Shown: positions 15,982 to 24,788, numbered from the stretch's first letter. The stretch is 64,000 bases of DNA from Paratractidigestivibacter sp963605405 (GCA_963605405.1 CAVCUP010000001.1:62001-126000), one strand, 5' to 3'. The notes: generated by a model from the sequence alone, not told the origin. Program-made: numbers and translations.

Positions 15982-18798
15982 TTACTCCTGGTGGGCGGCC
16001 ACGGCGTCGTGGCAGCGGAAGCAGAGACCGTCGGCGCCGAGGGTGCGGAAGTTCCAGCAGCGCGGGCACTTCTCGCCGTCGGCGGGGGCCACGGAGCAGG
16101 AGAGCTCGTCGCCCTCGGAAACCTCGACCGCGGAGCAGACGAAGACCTCGGCGAGGTCCACGCCGGAAAGCGCGGAGGCGGACTCAGCGGTCAGGGTGAG
16201 CTGCGCCTTGGCGCCCTGGCTCGTCTTCTCGGTCACGACGCCGGCGGCCTTGGCCTCCTCGAACGCCTTGGTAAAGGCGTCGCGGGCGGCCGTCATCTGC
16301 TCGTAGGCGGCGAGCTTCTCGGCGCACTCGTCGGCGGTCCAGGGGGCCTGGTACCAGTCGAGAAGGGCGGCTCGCTCCTGGCCGTCGCGCAGGGAGGCGG
16401 GCAGGAACTCGAGGATCTCGTCGCAGGTGAAGACCAGGATCGGCTGCAGGTCGTGCACGAGCATGGTGAGAATCTGCGCCCAGACGGTGAGGGCGCTGCG
16501 GCGCTCGGCGCCGTTCTTCTCGCCGCAGTAGACGCGGTCCTTGGTGGCGTTGAGATAACCGTTGGAGAGCTCGGTCACGTAGTCGTAGAGGTTGCGGTAG
16601 ACCACGTTGAAGCGGTAGCCGTTGTAGGCGTCGGTCACCGTCTGGTGGACCTGGCACATACGGGCGAGCGCAAGCTGGTCATAAGACGTGAGCTCTTCGA
16701 GCGCGACGGCGTCGGTCGCCGGGTCGAACTGGCCCTCGATCTCGCCGAGGAGGAAGCGCAGGGTGTTGCGGATCTTGCGGTAGGCCTCGCCGACGTGGCC
16801 GAGGATGTCGCCGTCGCAGGGAACGTCGTTGGACGTGTCGACGGAGGCGAGCCAGAGGCGCAGCACGTCGGCGCCGCGCTCGTCGCAGACCTTGTTCGGG
16901 TCGATGACGTTGCCGAGGGACTTCGACATCTTGCGGCCCTGGCCGTCGAGCGTGAAGCCCTGCGAGACCACGGACTTGTAGGGAGCCACGCCGTAGGCGC
17001 CCACGGAGGTCATGAGCGAGCTCATGAACCAGCCGCGGTGCTGGTCGGAGCCTTCGAGGTACATGTCGGCCGGGAAGGCGAGGTTGTCGCGGTGGCGGCA
17101 GACGGCGGTGTGGGAGACGCCGGAGTCCCACCACACGTCGAGGATGTCCTTGTTGGCCTTGAGGTTGTGGCCGCCGCACTTCTCACAGGTGCAGGCGTCG
17201 CCCAAGTAGGAGGCCGGCTCGTCGGTGAACCAGCAGTCGGAGCCCTTCTCGCGGAAGAGCTCGATGACGGCGTCGAGCGTGGCGTCGTTCATGACGACCT
17301 CGCCACAGTCCTGGCAGGTGAAGGCCGGGATGGGCACGCCCCAGTTGCGCTGGCGAGAGATGCACCAGTCCGGGCGCCCCTCGACCATGGAACCGATGCG
17401 CTTGATGGCGTGCGCCGGGTAGAAGTCGACCTTGTTGAGCTCGGTCGTGGCCTCCTCGCGCAGCGACTTGCCGTCGGTGAGCGGCTTGTCCATCGAGACG
17501 AACCACTGGCTCGTGGCGCGGAAGATGACGGGCTGCTTGCAGCGCCAGCAGTGCGGGTAGCTGTGGTTGATGTCCTCGTGCAGGATCAGGGTGCCGCGCT
17601 CGCGCAGCCACTCGATGATCTTGGGGTTTGCCTCGTTGACCTCCATGCCGGACCACGGGCCGCCGGTGCCCATGCCGTCGCCCTTGAAGAAGCGGCCGTC
17701 GTCGTCGACGGGCATGACCACGGGGATGTTGAACTTCATGCCGGCGAGGTAGTCGTCGACGCCGTGGCCGGGGGCGGTGTGGACGATGCCCGTGCCGTCG
17801 TCGAGGGTGACGTAGTCGGCGTAGATGAACTCGCCCTCCTCGCCCTGGTCGCCGAAGATGGGCTGCTTGTACTTGTTGTGGCAGAGCTCGGTGCCGGTCA
17901 TGCGCCAGGGCTCGCCGTCGGCGCCGCGCACGAGCTCGACGTCCTCGTAGCCGAACTTGGCGCAGTCCTTCTCGACGAGGGCCTCGGCCATGATCTCGGC
18001 CTGGCCGTCATGGATGACGGCCACGTAGGTCGCCTCGGGGTGCAGGATGACGGCGTCGTCGGCGGGAAGCGTCCAGGGGGTGGTGGTCCAGATGTCGACC
18101 CAGAGCTTACCGGCCCAGGCCTCGAGGCCCGCGGGAACGGTGGTCATCTCGAAGCGCACGAAGATGGCGGGGCTGACCTCGTCGCCGTACTCGATCTCGG
18201 CCTCGGCGAGCGCCGTGTGGCAGTGCGAGCACCAGTGGACGGGCTTGCGGCCGCGGTAGATGGCGCCGCGGTCGAAGATGGCCTTGAAGATCTCGACGTC
18301 GGTGGCGTCGTAATCGTTCACGTAGGTGAGATAGGGGTTCTCCCACTCGGCGAGGACGCCGAGGCGCTTGAAGCCCTGGCGCTGGGTATCGACCTGCTCG
18401 ACGGCCATCTTGCGGCAGAGCTCGCGGACCTTCTCGGTCGGGAGCTGGTTGAACTTCTCGGTGCCGAGGATGGTCTCGACCTTGTGCTCGATGGGCTGGC
18501 CGTGGCAGTCCCAGCCGGGGACGTACGGCGTCTGGTAGCCCTGCATGGACTTGAAGCGGTTGATGATGTCCTTGGAGATCTTGTTCTGCGCGTGGCCGAG
18601 GTGGATGGGGCCGTTGGCGTACGGGGGGCCGTCGTGCAGGACGAACTTCTTGTGGCCCTCGTTCTTCTTGAGCATCTGCTCGTAGACGTTGTCGTCCTCC
18701 CAGGCGGCGAGGCGCTTAGGCTCGTTCTGCGCCAGGCTCGCGCGCATCGGGAAGCCCGTCTGCGGGAGATTGGTCGTCTTCTTGTACTCGTTCGCCAC
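15982..18798 (-). CDS. ileS: Isoleucyl-tRNA synthetase
   Basis: A 938-residue class I synthetase. The HIGH-type motif lies in GPIHLGH (His66-His69), KMSKS is exact at 623-627, the editing domain includes TTTPWTLPADDAV, and the C-terminal zinc ribbon carries CPRC (Cys911, Cys914) and CFRC (Cys926, Cys929). This is the bacterial, mupirocin-sensitive-type architecture. It starts at ATG 18798 (MANEYKKT) after gaaggagtcacgag. The leader from 18823 to about 19090 is a T-box riboswitch with an AUC specifier, so transcription should rise when tRNA-Ile is uncharged. lspA and rluD follow within one base each. Confidence 0.97.
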   Translation of the reverse strand: MANEYKKTTNLPQTGFPMRASLAQNEPKRLAAWEDDNVYEQMLKKNEGHKKFVLHDGPPYANGPIHLGHAQNKISKDIINRFKSMQGYQTPYVPGWDCHGQPIEHKVETILGTEKFNQLPTEKVRELCRKMAVEQVDTQRQGFKRLGVLAEWENPYLTYVNDYDATDVEIFKAIFDRGAIYRGRKPVHWCSHCHTALAEAEIEYGDEVSPAIFVRFEMTTVPAGLEAWAGKLWVDIWTTTPWTLPADDAVILHPEATYVAVIHDGQAEIMAEALVEKDCAKFGYEDVELVRGADGEPWRMTGTELCHNKYKQPIFGDQGEEGEFIYADYVTLDDGTGIVHTAPGHGVDDYLAGMKFNIPVVMPVDDDGRFFKGDGMGTGGPWSGMEVNEANPKIIEWLRERGTLILHEDINHSYPHCWRCKQPVIFRATSQWFVSMDKPLTDGKSLREEATTELNKVDFYPAHAIKRIGSMVEGRPDWCISRQRNWGVPIPAFTCQDCGEVVMNDATLDAVIELFREKGSDCWFTDEPASYLGDACTCEKCGGHNLKANKDILDVWWDSGVSHTAVCRHRDNLAFPADMYLEGSDQHRGWFMSSLMTSVGAYGVAPYKSVVSQGFTLDGQGRKMSKSLGNVIDPNKVCDERGADVLRLWLASVDTSNDVPCDGDILGHVGEAYRKIRNTLRFLLGEIEGQFDPATDAVALEELTSYDQLALARMCQVHQTVTDAYNGYRFNVVYRNLYDYVTELSNGYLNATKDRVYCGEKNGAERRSALTVWAQILTMLVHDLQPILVFTCDEILEFLPASLRDGQERAALLDWYQAPWTADECAEKLAAYEQMTAARDAFTKAFEEAKAAGVVTEKTSQGAKAQLTLTAESASALSGVDLAEVFVCSAVEVSEGDELSCSVAPADGEKCPRCWNFRTLGADGLCFRCHDAVAAHQE

Positions 18799-18822
18799 TC
18801 TCGTGACTCCTTCCTGGGCACC

Positions 18823-19090
18823 AAAAAAGCGCCCGTCCCGTCGTGCTGGGACGAAGCGCTCACGTCACACTTCGCTTGCAACCACCCAGCGACCGGTCGT
18901 CCGGCTTACTCGGCTGGCCTGTGACGGCGGCCACTCCGGCGACGCCTACTCGCAAAGAAGCGCAGGTCGCATGACCTGGGCATCCCAGCTTTGGGGCCGC
19001 GGCTCGGGGGTGATCTTCGCCGGGACGCGGACGCGGGATCCCACCGTCCCCGCTCTCTTGTGACCGCGCGGCCCCGGGTACTCTCCCCGT
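18823..19090 (-). promoter_or_regulatory. T-box riboswitch (isoleucine) upstream of ileS
   Basis: Read on the minus strand: the Stem I base pairs GGGGCCGCG/CGCGGCCCC (19075-19067 with 19001-18993); the distal part pairs GGGACG/CGTCCC; the 3' side of the internal loop has GAAGATCACC, giving specifier ATC (19014-19012) followed by the usual A. Downstream is the T-box side GCTGGGTGGTTGC (18889-18877), whose TGG can bind tRNA CCA. Finally a terminator pairs AGCGC..CGTCCC-like arms (18860-18848 with 18839-18828) followed by six T (18828-18823). This is the transcription-attenuating class. The order and spacing are right; I aligned it by eye only. Confidence 0.85.
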
Positions 19091-19215
19091 CATCGCCTAT
19101 GGTCAAGCATGGTAGCACGAACCCGTCGCCACGTGGTAAGGTTGGCGAGAAAAGCGAAGAGACGCCGTCTTTATCGCCCGCGCGTTTTGCGGGGCCGCGT
19201 GCACGAGGTACGCGC

Positions 19216-19279
19216 GGCGAGGGGCGGCCGAGCACGGTACCGGCGGGCCGCCCCTCGCCGGTTCCGTGCTCTTCTTTTT
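19216..19279 (+). promoter_or_regulatory. Antiterminator/terminator attenuator before the deaminase gene
   Basis: Four arms lie in order a, b, a', b'. Arm a (19216-19229) pairs perfectly with a' (19246-19259) over 14 bp; arm b (19230-19244) pairs with b' (19257-19271) over 15 bp with one mismatch. b-b' is followed by TTCTTTTT, a good intrinsic terminator. The two helices interlock, so they should exclude each other. A further hairpin CCGGGCC-CGC-GGCCCGG (19295-19311) sits just before the ribosome site. Upstream (19140-19210) are more short stems but no ligand-binding domain I recognise. Confidence 0.65.
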
Positions 19280-19329
19280 CGCTCGATAAACGAGCCGGGC
19301 CCGCGGCCCGGAACAAAGGAGGGACGAAA

Positions 19330-19857
19330 ATGGAAGAGAAAGCCCCCAGCTGGGAGACGCCGCGCCGCGCGACCTTCACGCACGAGGAGGACGTGGCGTT
19401 CCTGCGCCGCGCCATCGAGGTCTCGCGCGAGAGCCGCGGGCACGGCAACACGCCCTTCGGCGCGATCCTCGTGAACGAGAACAAACAGATCGTCCTCGAG
19501 CAGGAGAACCGCGAGATCAGCGAGCACATCTGCACCGGCCACGCCGAGACCTCCCTCATGGAGGAGGCGAGCCGCCGCTTCGACCACGACTACCTGTGGC
19601 AGTGCACCATCTATACCACCGGCGAGCCCTGCGCCATGTGCTCGGGAGCCATCTACTGGGCAAACGTCGGCCGTGTGGTCTATGCCATGACTGAGCGCGA
19701 CATCCTCGCCCAGACCGGCGACAGCGAGCAGAACCCCACACTCGACACGCCGTGCCGCCAGATCTTCGGCTCAAGCCAAAAGAAAATCGAGGTCGTGGGC
19801 CCGTTCCCTGAGCTCGTGGCGGAGGCGTGCGCCGTCCACGAGGGATACTGGGACTAA
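19330..19857 (+). CDS. Zinc nucleobase/nucleoside deaminase (guanine deaminase-like)
   Basis: The ATG at 19330 is preceded by a strong ribosome site aaaggaggg; upstream in-frame starts would translate the attenuator. The 175-residue protein is a cytidine/deoxycytidylate deaminase-fold enzyme: GHAETSL holds the zinc ligand His71 and proton shuttle Glu73, and EPCAMCSGAIYW holds ligands Cys101 and Cys104. The phrase CSGAIYWA and overall size resemble bacterial guanine deaminase (GuaD) more than tRNA adenosine deaminase TadA, but the substrate cannot be fixed by eye. A purine role would fit the nearby guaB and NCS2 permease. Expression is likely set by the interlocking leader helices at 19216-19279. 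Confidence 0.85.
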   Translation: MEEKAPSWETPRRATFTHEEDVAFLRRAIEVSRESRGHGNTPFGAILVNENKQIVLEQENREISEHICTGHAETSLMEEASRRFDHDYLWQCTIYTTGEPCAMCSGAIYWANVGRVVYAMTERDILAQTGDSEQNPTLDTPCRQIFGSSQKKIEVVGPFPELVAEACAVHEGYWD

Positions 19858-19878
19858 GAAGGGCGGCCGCTTAACGGG

Positions 19879-19967
19879 CATCGTGTACTTCTCTGCGCGT
19901 ACAAGACTGGCCCCAAAGCGTCGAATCAAGGCGAAATCGGGTCATTGTGCACTTCTCTGCGCGTACA
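19879..19967. repeat. Two 25-bp direct repeats 64 bp apart
   Basis: Copies at 19879-19903 and 19943-19967 share 23 of 25 bases around ACTTCTCTGCGCGTACA. Each copy carries a small TGTAC/GTACA (or TGCAC/GTACA) inverted repeat. They lie between the convergent deaminase and galU genes, just beyond the galU terminator, so they are unlikely to be promoter operators of either gene. Confidence 0.6.
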
Positions 19968-20000
19968 GAATTTAGCAGGGAGCGCCCTACGATCCCACAA

Positions 20001-20038
20001 CAAGAAAAGGTCCCGCAGCCTGATGGCGGCGGGACCTT
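20001..20038 (-). terminator. galU terminator
   Basis: AAGGTCCCGC (20007-20016) pairs perfectly with GCGGGACCTT (20029-20038); the minus-strand tail is TTTTCTTG. It lies 48 bases after the galU stop. Confidence 0.85.
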
Positions 20039-20085
20039 CCGCTTGGCGTATCGGCCCTCGAGCCTGAATCGATAAGGGCTGCGGT

Positions 20086-20973
20086 CTACTCGCTCATGGC
20101 CTCCGCATAGGCGGACGCGAAACGCTCGTCGGCCTGAGCCATACGGGCGTTCGTCGCGATCCAGCCGGCGACGGTGCCCGTGTCGTAACCCTCCTTGGGG
20201 TCGATGACGAGGGCGTAGAACTCCTCCTCGGCGAGGCAGCGCTCCATGGCGTCGGTGAGCTGGATCTCGTTGCCGGCACCGGGCTTCTGGTCCTTGAGCA
20301 GCTCCATCACGCGCGGGGAGAGCAGGTAGCGGCCGACGATGAAGAGGCGGCTCGGCGCGAGCGCGGCCTTCGGCTTCTCGACCATGCCGGAGAGCTTCCA
20401 CACAGCGCCTTCTTCGTTCTCGCCGGCCTCGGGGAACTCGGCGATGGAGCCGACCTGCTTACCGGCGATGATGCCGTAACGGGAGACCTCCTCCTCCGGG
20501 CACGGCGCGACGGCGATGACGGAGCAGCCGCCATGGTCCTTGGAGACCTCGAGCATACGGGGAAGGATCTTCTTGTCGGGGACCATGTAATCGCCGAGAA
20601 GCACGAAGAAGGGCTCGTCGCCGGTGGCATAGGAGGCGCAGCGAATGGCGTGGCCCAGGCCGCGCGGCTCGCTCTGGAAGCAGAAGTCCACGGGAAGCGA
20701 GCCGGCCTCGGCGATGGCCTCGGCGTAGCCGGCCTTGCCGCGGGAGACGAGCTCGTCCTCAAGCGCGAGGTCGCGGGTGAAGTAGCTCATGATCTGGGGC
20801 TTGGCCTGGGAAGAGACGATGATGCACTCATCGACCTCCTCGGGGGCCAAGGCCTCCTCGACCACGTACTGGATAACGGGCTTGTCCAGGACCGGCAGCA
20901 TCTCCTTGGGCGTGACCTTGGTGCCGGGGAGGAATCGGGTGCCGAGGCCGGCGGCGGGGATGATCGACTTCAT
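20086..20973 (-). CDS. galU: UTP-glucose-1-phosphate uridylyltransferase
   Basis: Start ATG at 20973 after gaaaggaccc; product of 295 residues begins MKSIIPAAGLGTRFLPGTK, the nucleotide-binding loop of sugar-1-phosphate nucleotidylyltransferases, followed by PKEMLPVLDKPVIQYVVEEA, the GalU-specific stretch. Further family marks are LGHAIRCA, LLGDYMV and VEKP. It makes UDP-glucose from UTP and glucose-1-phosphate for glycolipid, polysaccharide and galactose metabolism, and would supply donors for GT2 enzymes such as the one at 13092-14390. It is transcribed alone with its own terminator. Confidence is high. Confidence 0.95.
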   Translation of the reverse strand: MKSIIPAAGLGTRFLPGTKVTPKEMLPVLDKPVIQYVVEEALAPEEVDECIIVSSQAKPQIMSYFTRDLALEDELVSRGKAGYAEAIAEAGSLPVDFCFQSEPRGLGHAIRCASYATGDEPFFVLLGDYMVPDKKILPRMLEVSKDHGGCSVIAVAPCPEEEVSRYGIIAGKQVGSIAEFPEAGENEEGAVWKLSGMVEKPKAALAPSRLFIVGRYLLSPRVMELLKDQKPGAGNEIQLTDAMERCLAEEEFYALVIDPKEGYDTGTVAGWIATNARMAQADERFASAYAEAMSE

Positions 20974-21231
20974 AGAAGGGTCCTTTCGGTTCTGTTTACA
21001 CATAAGGCGGCGGAAGGGCCGCGCTTTGACTCGGGCCATTATGAAACAAAACGCAAAATCGGAGTGCCCCTCATGCCCGAGCGGCCCTCAAGACGCAGAT
21101 GGACGGCCCCAGGCACACGAAGCGCACACATCAGCCGAGCGCGAGAGGCGCCGAAAAGGCCGGGGAAGCGACGACGAAGCCGCGGGCCACGGCGCGGCGT
21201 TTCTTGCCGTCGGGCCATATTTGGCCAAGGC

Positions 21232-22614
21232 TTATGCCTGCGGTTCCCCCATGTCCTTTTGCGAGGCGGAATCGGCTTCGGACTCGGGAATTACGATGTT
21301 CAGCACGAACACGACGATGAAGGACACCGCCATCGAGCTGCCCAGCACATTCTGGGCGACCTGCGGCAAGAACTGGAGAACCTCGGGCTCAGACCCGACC
21401 CCCATACCGAGCGCGAGCGCGAGCCCGACGATGAGCTGATTGCGATGCGTGAAGGGCTGCGCGCAGATGAGCTCGATGCCGGAAACGGCAATGACCGCGA
21501 ACACGGTAACGGTCGCGCCGCCGAGCACGGGCAGCGGAATCGTGGTGGCGAGGGCCGCGAGCTTCGGCGAGAGCCCGTTCGCGAGCATGATGAGCGCAGC
21601 GACGGCAAAGACGCGCCTCGCGACGATCCTCGACGTGCAGATGAGGCCGATGTTCTGGTTGAAGGTCACGGTCGGAAGGCCGCCGAAGAGGGTGCCAATC
21701 AAGGACGCGGCCCCCTGCCCCTTGAGCGCGCCGCCGATCTCGGCGGCCGTCGCTTCCCTGCCGAAGGCTCCCATAGTGGTGGACGAGACGCCTCCCACGA
21801 TCTGCACGGCCTCGACCATGCTGATGAGCGTCACGAGCGCGATCGCGTCCGCATGGAACTCGATCCCGAAGTAGAGCGGCCTCGGAAGCGCGATAAGCGA
21901 CGCCGAGGCCAGGCCGGAGAAGTCGACGAGCCCCATGGCAAGGGCCGCCACGAATCCCGCCGCGATACCGAAGACCATGCCCGAGACCTTGACGATGCCC
22001 CGCCCGAAGTGTCCGCAGGCGACCGTGACCACAAGGGTCAGGGCGGCCAGCGCGAGGAACTCCGGAGAGCCGAACGAGCCCGCCTCCCTGGCCGCCGAGC
22101 CGCCGCCCATGTAGTTCACCGCCGTGGAGTAGAGAGAGACGCCGATGGACAAGACGACCGTCCCGGTGACGATGGGCGGGAAAAAGCGCCTGATCCGACC
22201 CATGCAGAACCCCAGGAGAATGGAGACGGCGCCCGCCGCCAGCTGCGCGCCGAAGATTCCCGCGACGCCGTATTGCAGGCCAATAGCGGTGAGCACGGGG
22301 ACATAGACGAAGGATACCCCCATGACCGTGGGGAGCCCCATGCCGAACCCGAGCACAGGGAAGAGCTGCATCGCGGTGCTGAGGGCGGCCACGAGCATCG
22401 CCGACTGCACAAGGACGGACTGGTCGGCGGCGGAGAGCCCCATTGACGAGGCGATGAGCATCGGCGGGGTGATATTGCCGGCGAGCATGGCCACGATATG
22501 CCCGATGGCGACGGTCAACGTGGCGTGGGCAGGCGGTCTGCCGTCGAAGCGGCTGAGCTCGTCCATAGTGCCCTTGTCCAGGACGGCGTCATCGGGAAGC
22601 TCGGCGTCTCTCAT
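21232..22614 (-). CDS. NCS2 family purine (xanthine/uric acid-type) permease
   Basis: A 460-residue transporter with about 14 membrane helices. Family marks are FGMGLPTVMGVSFVYVP near the start, the GTVVLSIGVSLY segment, the SMVEAVQ helix with the conserved Glu, and LFGGLPTVTFNQNIGLI, the NCS2 signature with the N-x-G pair. NCS2 proteins are proton or sodium symporters for xanthine, urate or uracil; LPTVTFNQNIGL favours the xanthine/urate branch. The start ATG at 22614 follows gaggagagag. It is downstream of glmS on the same strand, separated by 246 bases with a hairpin, so it probably has its own promoter. I looked for a purine riboswitch in the leader and found none. Confidence 0.88.
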   Translation of the reverse strand: MRDAELPDDAVLDKGTMDELSRFDGRPPAHATLTVAIGHIVAMLAGNITPPMLIASSMGLSAADQSVLVQSAMLVAALSTAMQLFPVLGFGMGLPTVMGVSFVYVPVLTAIGLQYGVAGIFGAQLAAGAVSILLGFCMGRIRRFFPPIVTGTVVLSIGVSLYSTAVNYMGGGSAAREAGSFGSPEFLALAALTLVVTVACGHFGRGIVKVSGMVFGIAAGFVAALAMGLVDFSGLASASLIALPRPLYFGIEFHADAIALVTLISMVEAVQIVGGVSSTTMGAFGREATAAEIGGALKGQGAASLIGTLFGGLPTVTFNQNIGLICTSRIVARRVFAVAALIMLANGLSPKLAALATTIPLPVLGGATVTVFAVIAVSGIELICAQPFTHRNQLIVGLALALGMGVGSEPEVLQFLPQVAQNVLGSSMAVSFIVVFVLNIVIPESEADSASQKDMGEPQA

Positions 22615-22811
22615 CGAATCTCTCTCCTCACGGGTCGCGACGCCGAGGCGCCGAAGGGGCGATTCTTTGAATCATGGTCGAAATCGCGCCTCTCCGCGAT
22701 GAGAATCCGGCGAAGGTAACACCGGGTTCGCCCAGGGGAAATAATCGGACGCCCTACGCGAGTCCCCGCATGAGAAGCACCTCCCCCGCAGACAGGGCGG
22801 TTCCCGGGCGC

Positions 22812-22847
22812 GGCGCACCCGCCGCCGAGACGCGCGGCGAGTGCGCC
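22812..22847 (-). terminator. Possible glmS terminator hairpin
   Basis: GGCGCAC (22812-22818) pairs with GTGCGCC (22841-22847), extended inside by CGCCG/CGGCG pairs. It lies 14 bases beyond the glmS stop but has no T run on the minus strand, so termination is uncertain. Confidence 0.4.
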
Positions 22848-22860
22848 TTTCCGACAAGAC

Positions 22861-24711
22861 CTACTCCACCGTCACCGACTTAGCGAGGTTGCGGGGCTGG
22901 TCGACGTCGCAGCCGCGAAGGATCGCGACCTCGCGGGCGAGCAGCTGCAGGGGAACCGAGGCCGTGATGGCGCTGAAGCAGTCGCGGACCTGCGGGATAA
23001 AGATCACATGGTCGGCGATCTTCTTGATGTCCTCGTCGCCCTCGGTGGCCACGGCGATGACCACGGCCCCGCGGGCGCGGCACTCCATGAGGTTGCTCAC
23101 GACCTTGTCATAGGTCGGGCTCTTCGTGGCCACGGCGATGACGGGGAACCCGGGCTCGATGAGGGCGATCGGGCCGTGCTTCATCTCACCGGCGGCGTAG
23201 GCCTCCGCATGCAGGTAGCTGACCTCCTTGAGCTTGAGCGCCCCCTCGTAGGCGATTGCGGCGCCCATCCCTCGGCCGACGAAGAGCGCCGAGCGGGCAT
23301 CGCGGCACGCGAGGGCGGCCTCGTGGACCTGGTCGCCGCACTCGTCGATGATGCGCTGAATCTGCTCGGCGGTGTCGCCGAGCTCACGGAAGAAGGTGCG
23401 CGCCGACTTGGCCGAGAGGCGGTACTTGACCTGTGCGAGGAGCAGCCCGAGCAGCATCAGCGAGACGATCTGGCCGATGAAGCTCTTGGTAGAGGCCACG
23501 GCGATTTCTTTGTTGGCCTTGGTGTAGATGACGCCGTCGGACTCGCGGGCCACAGGGCTGCCCACCACGTTCGTGATGCCGAAGACCTTCGCGCCCTTGA
23601 TGCGCGCGTCGCGGATAGCAGCCAGCGTGTCGGCGGTCTCGCCGGACTGAGACACGGCCACGACGAGCGTGGACGGGGTGATGATCGGGTCGCGGTAGCG
23701 GAACTCGCTCGCCGCCTCGACCTCGCAGGGGATGCGCGCCCAGCTCTCAATGACGTTCTTGGCCACGAGGCCCGCGTGGTAAGAAGTGCCGCACGCGATG
23801 ACGTAGACGCGGTCGATGTCGTTGAGCTCCTGCAGGGAGAGCCCGAGCTCGTCGATGTCGAGCTCGCCGTTGGCGCCCATGCGGCCCACGAGCGTGTCGC
23901 GGACGACGCGGGGCTGCTCGTGGATCTCCTTGAGCATGAAATCGGGGTAGCCGCCCTTCTCGGCCATGTCGAGGTCCCAGTCGACGTGGGTCACCTTGGG
24001 CTCGACCGCGCGGCCCTCGGCATCGGTGTACTCGATGCCCTCCGGGGTGAGCTTGGCGAACTGGTCGTCCTCGAGCACGACCACGTCTCGGGTCGCGTCG
24101 ATGAGGGCGATGACGTCGGAGGCCACGTAGGCGCCCTGCTCCCCCATGCCGATGATGATCGGGGAGTCCTTGCGGGCGACCGCGATGGTGCCGGGTTCGT
24201 CGGCGCACACGACGGCGAGGCCGTAGGCGCCCATGACCTGCGAGACGGCCGCGCGCACGGCGGCCATGAGGTCATGGCCGTCGGCGTACGCCTCCTCGAT
24301 GAGATGGGCGAGGACCTCGGTATCGGTATCGCTCCGGAAGCGGTGCCCGCGCCCCTCGAGCTCCTCACGCAGCTCAGCGAAGTTCTCGACGATGCCGTTG
24401 TGGACCACGGCGATGCGGCCGTCGCAACTCGTGTGCGGGTGGGCATTGCCCGTGGAGGGGCGGCCGTGGGTGGCCCAGCGGGTGTGCCCGATGCCGCAGG
24501 CGGACTGCTCGGAGTAGCCCTCCAGCTCGGAGGCGAGGCCAGAGACCTTGCCCACGCGGCGGATCACGTCGAGGCGCGTGGCCCCGTCGGCGCCCGCGAC
24601 CTCAAGGGCGACGCCCGCGGAGTCGTACCCGCGGTACTCCATGCGCCCCAGGCCCTCGACGAGAATGTCCTGCGCCTGCCCCTTACCGGTGAAGCCGATG
24701 ATTCCGCACAT
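22861..24711 (-). CDS. glmS: Glutamine-fructose-6-phosphate aminotransferase (isomerizing)
   Basis: The start is set by the catalytic N-terminus: ATG 24711 gives MCGIIGFTGKG, with Cys as the residue exposed after Met removal; gaaaggacgccgct is the ribosome site. The 616-residue protein has the class II glutaminase domain (HTRWATHGRPS, SDTDTEVLAHL) and two SIS isomerase domains (ACGTSYHAGLV, SQSGETADT), ending in the family tail LAKSVTVE. It makes glucosamine-6-phosphate, the first step to UDP-GlcNAc, peptidoglycan and other amino sugars. No glmS ribozyme core was recognised; instead the leader has a promoter flanked by two 24-bp operators and a terminator-like hairpin. Confidence 0.97.
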   Translation of the reverse strand: MCGIIGFTGKGQAQDILVEGLGRMEYRGYDSAGVALEVAGADGATRLDVIRRVGKVSGLASELEGYSEQSACGIGHTRWATHGRPSTGNAHPHTSCDGRIAVVHNGIVENFAELREELEGRGHRFRSDTDTEVLAHLIEEAYADGHDLMAAVRAAVSQVMGAYGLAVVCADEPGTIAVARKDSPIIIGMGEQGAYVASDVIALIDATRDVVVLEDDQFAKLTPEGIEYTDAEGRAVEPKVTHVDWDLDMAEKGGYPDFMLKEIHEQPRVVRDTLVGRMGANGELDIDELGLSLQELNDIDRVYVIACGTSYHAGLVAKNVIESWARIPCEVEAASEFRYRDPIITPSTLVVAVSQSGETADTLAAIRDARIKGAKVFGITNVVGSPVARESDGVIYTKANKEIAVASTKSFIGQIVSLMLLGLLLAQVKYRLSAKSARTFFRELGDTAEQIQRIIDECGDQVHEAALACRDARSALFVGRGMGAAIAYEGALKLKEVSYLHAEAYAAGEMKHGPIALIEPGFPVIAVATKSPTYDKVVSNLMECRARGAVVIAVATEGDEDIKKIADHVIFIPQVRDCFSAITASVPLQLLAREVAILRGCDVDQPRNLAKSVTVE

Positions 24712-24729
24712 AGCGGCGTCCTTTCTCAC

Positions 24730-24759
24730 AAAAAAGCCCGGCATAGCTAGCTGGGCCTT
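24730..24759 (-). promoter_or_regulatory. Terminator-like hairpin in the glmS leader
   Basis: On the minus strand AAGGCCC (24759-24753) pairs, with one bulged G, with GGGCTT (24739-24734), followed by a run of six T (24735-24730). It lies about 20 bases before the glmS start codon and just downstream of the proposed transcription start, so it could attenuate glmS. Confidence 0.55.
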
Positions 24760-24761
24760 GA

Positions 24762-24785
24762 CTGGTATTACGTTTAAAGTACCAG
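24762..24785. promoter_or_regulatory. Operator-like 24-bp site 1 (glmS, at the transcription start)
   Basis: The site has the form CTGGTA-N12-TACCAG, a perfect 6-bp inverted repeat over 24 bases. It matches site 2 at 16 of 24 positions, including the first eight and last five bases except one. It overlaps the predicted +1 of glmS. Palindromes with CTGG/CCAG arms recall GntR-type amino-sugar repressors. Confidence 0.6.
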
Positions 24786-24788
24786 GTA

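Noticed and set aside
15547..18924. Open frame of over 1100 codons on the plus strand opposite ileS and lspA
   Set aside because: Shadow of ileS, low-complexity translation, no start signal.
22615..22860. Possible purine riboswitch before the NCS2 permease
   Set aside because: I looked for the purine aptamer core and found none; only simple hairpins exist.
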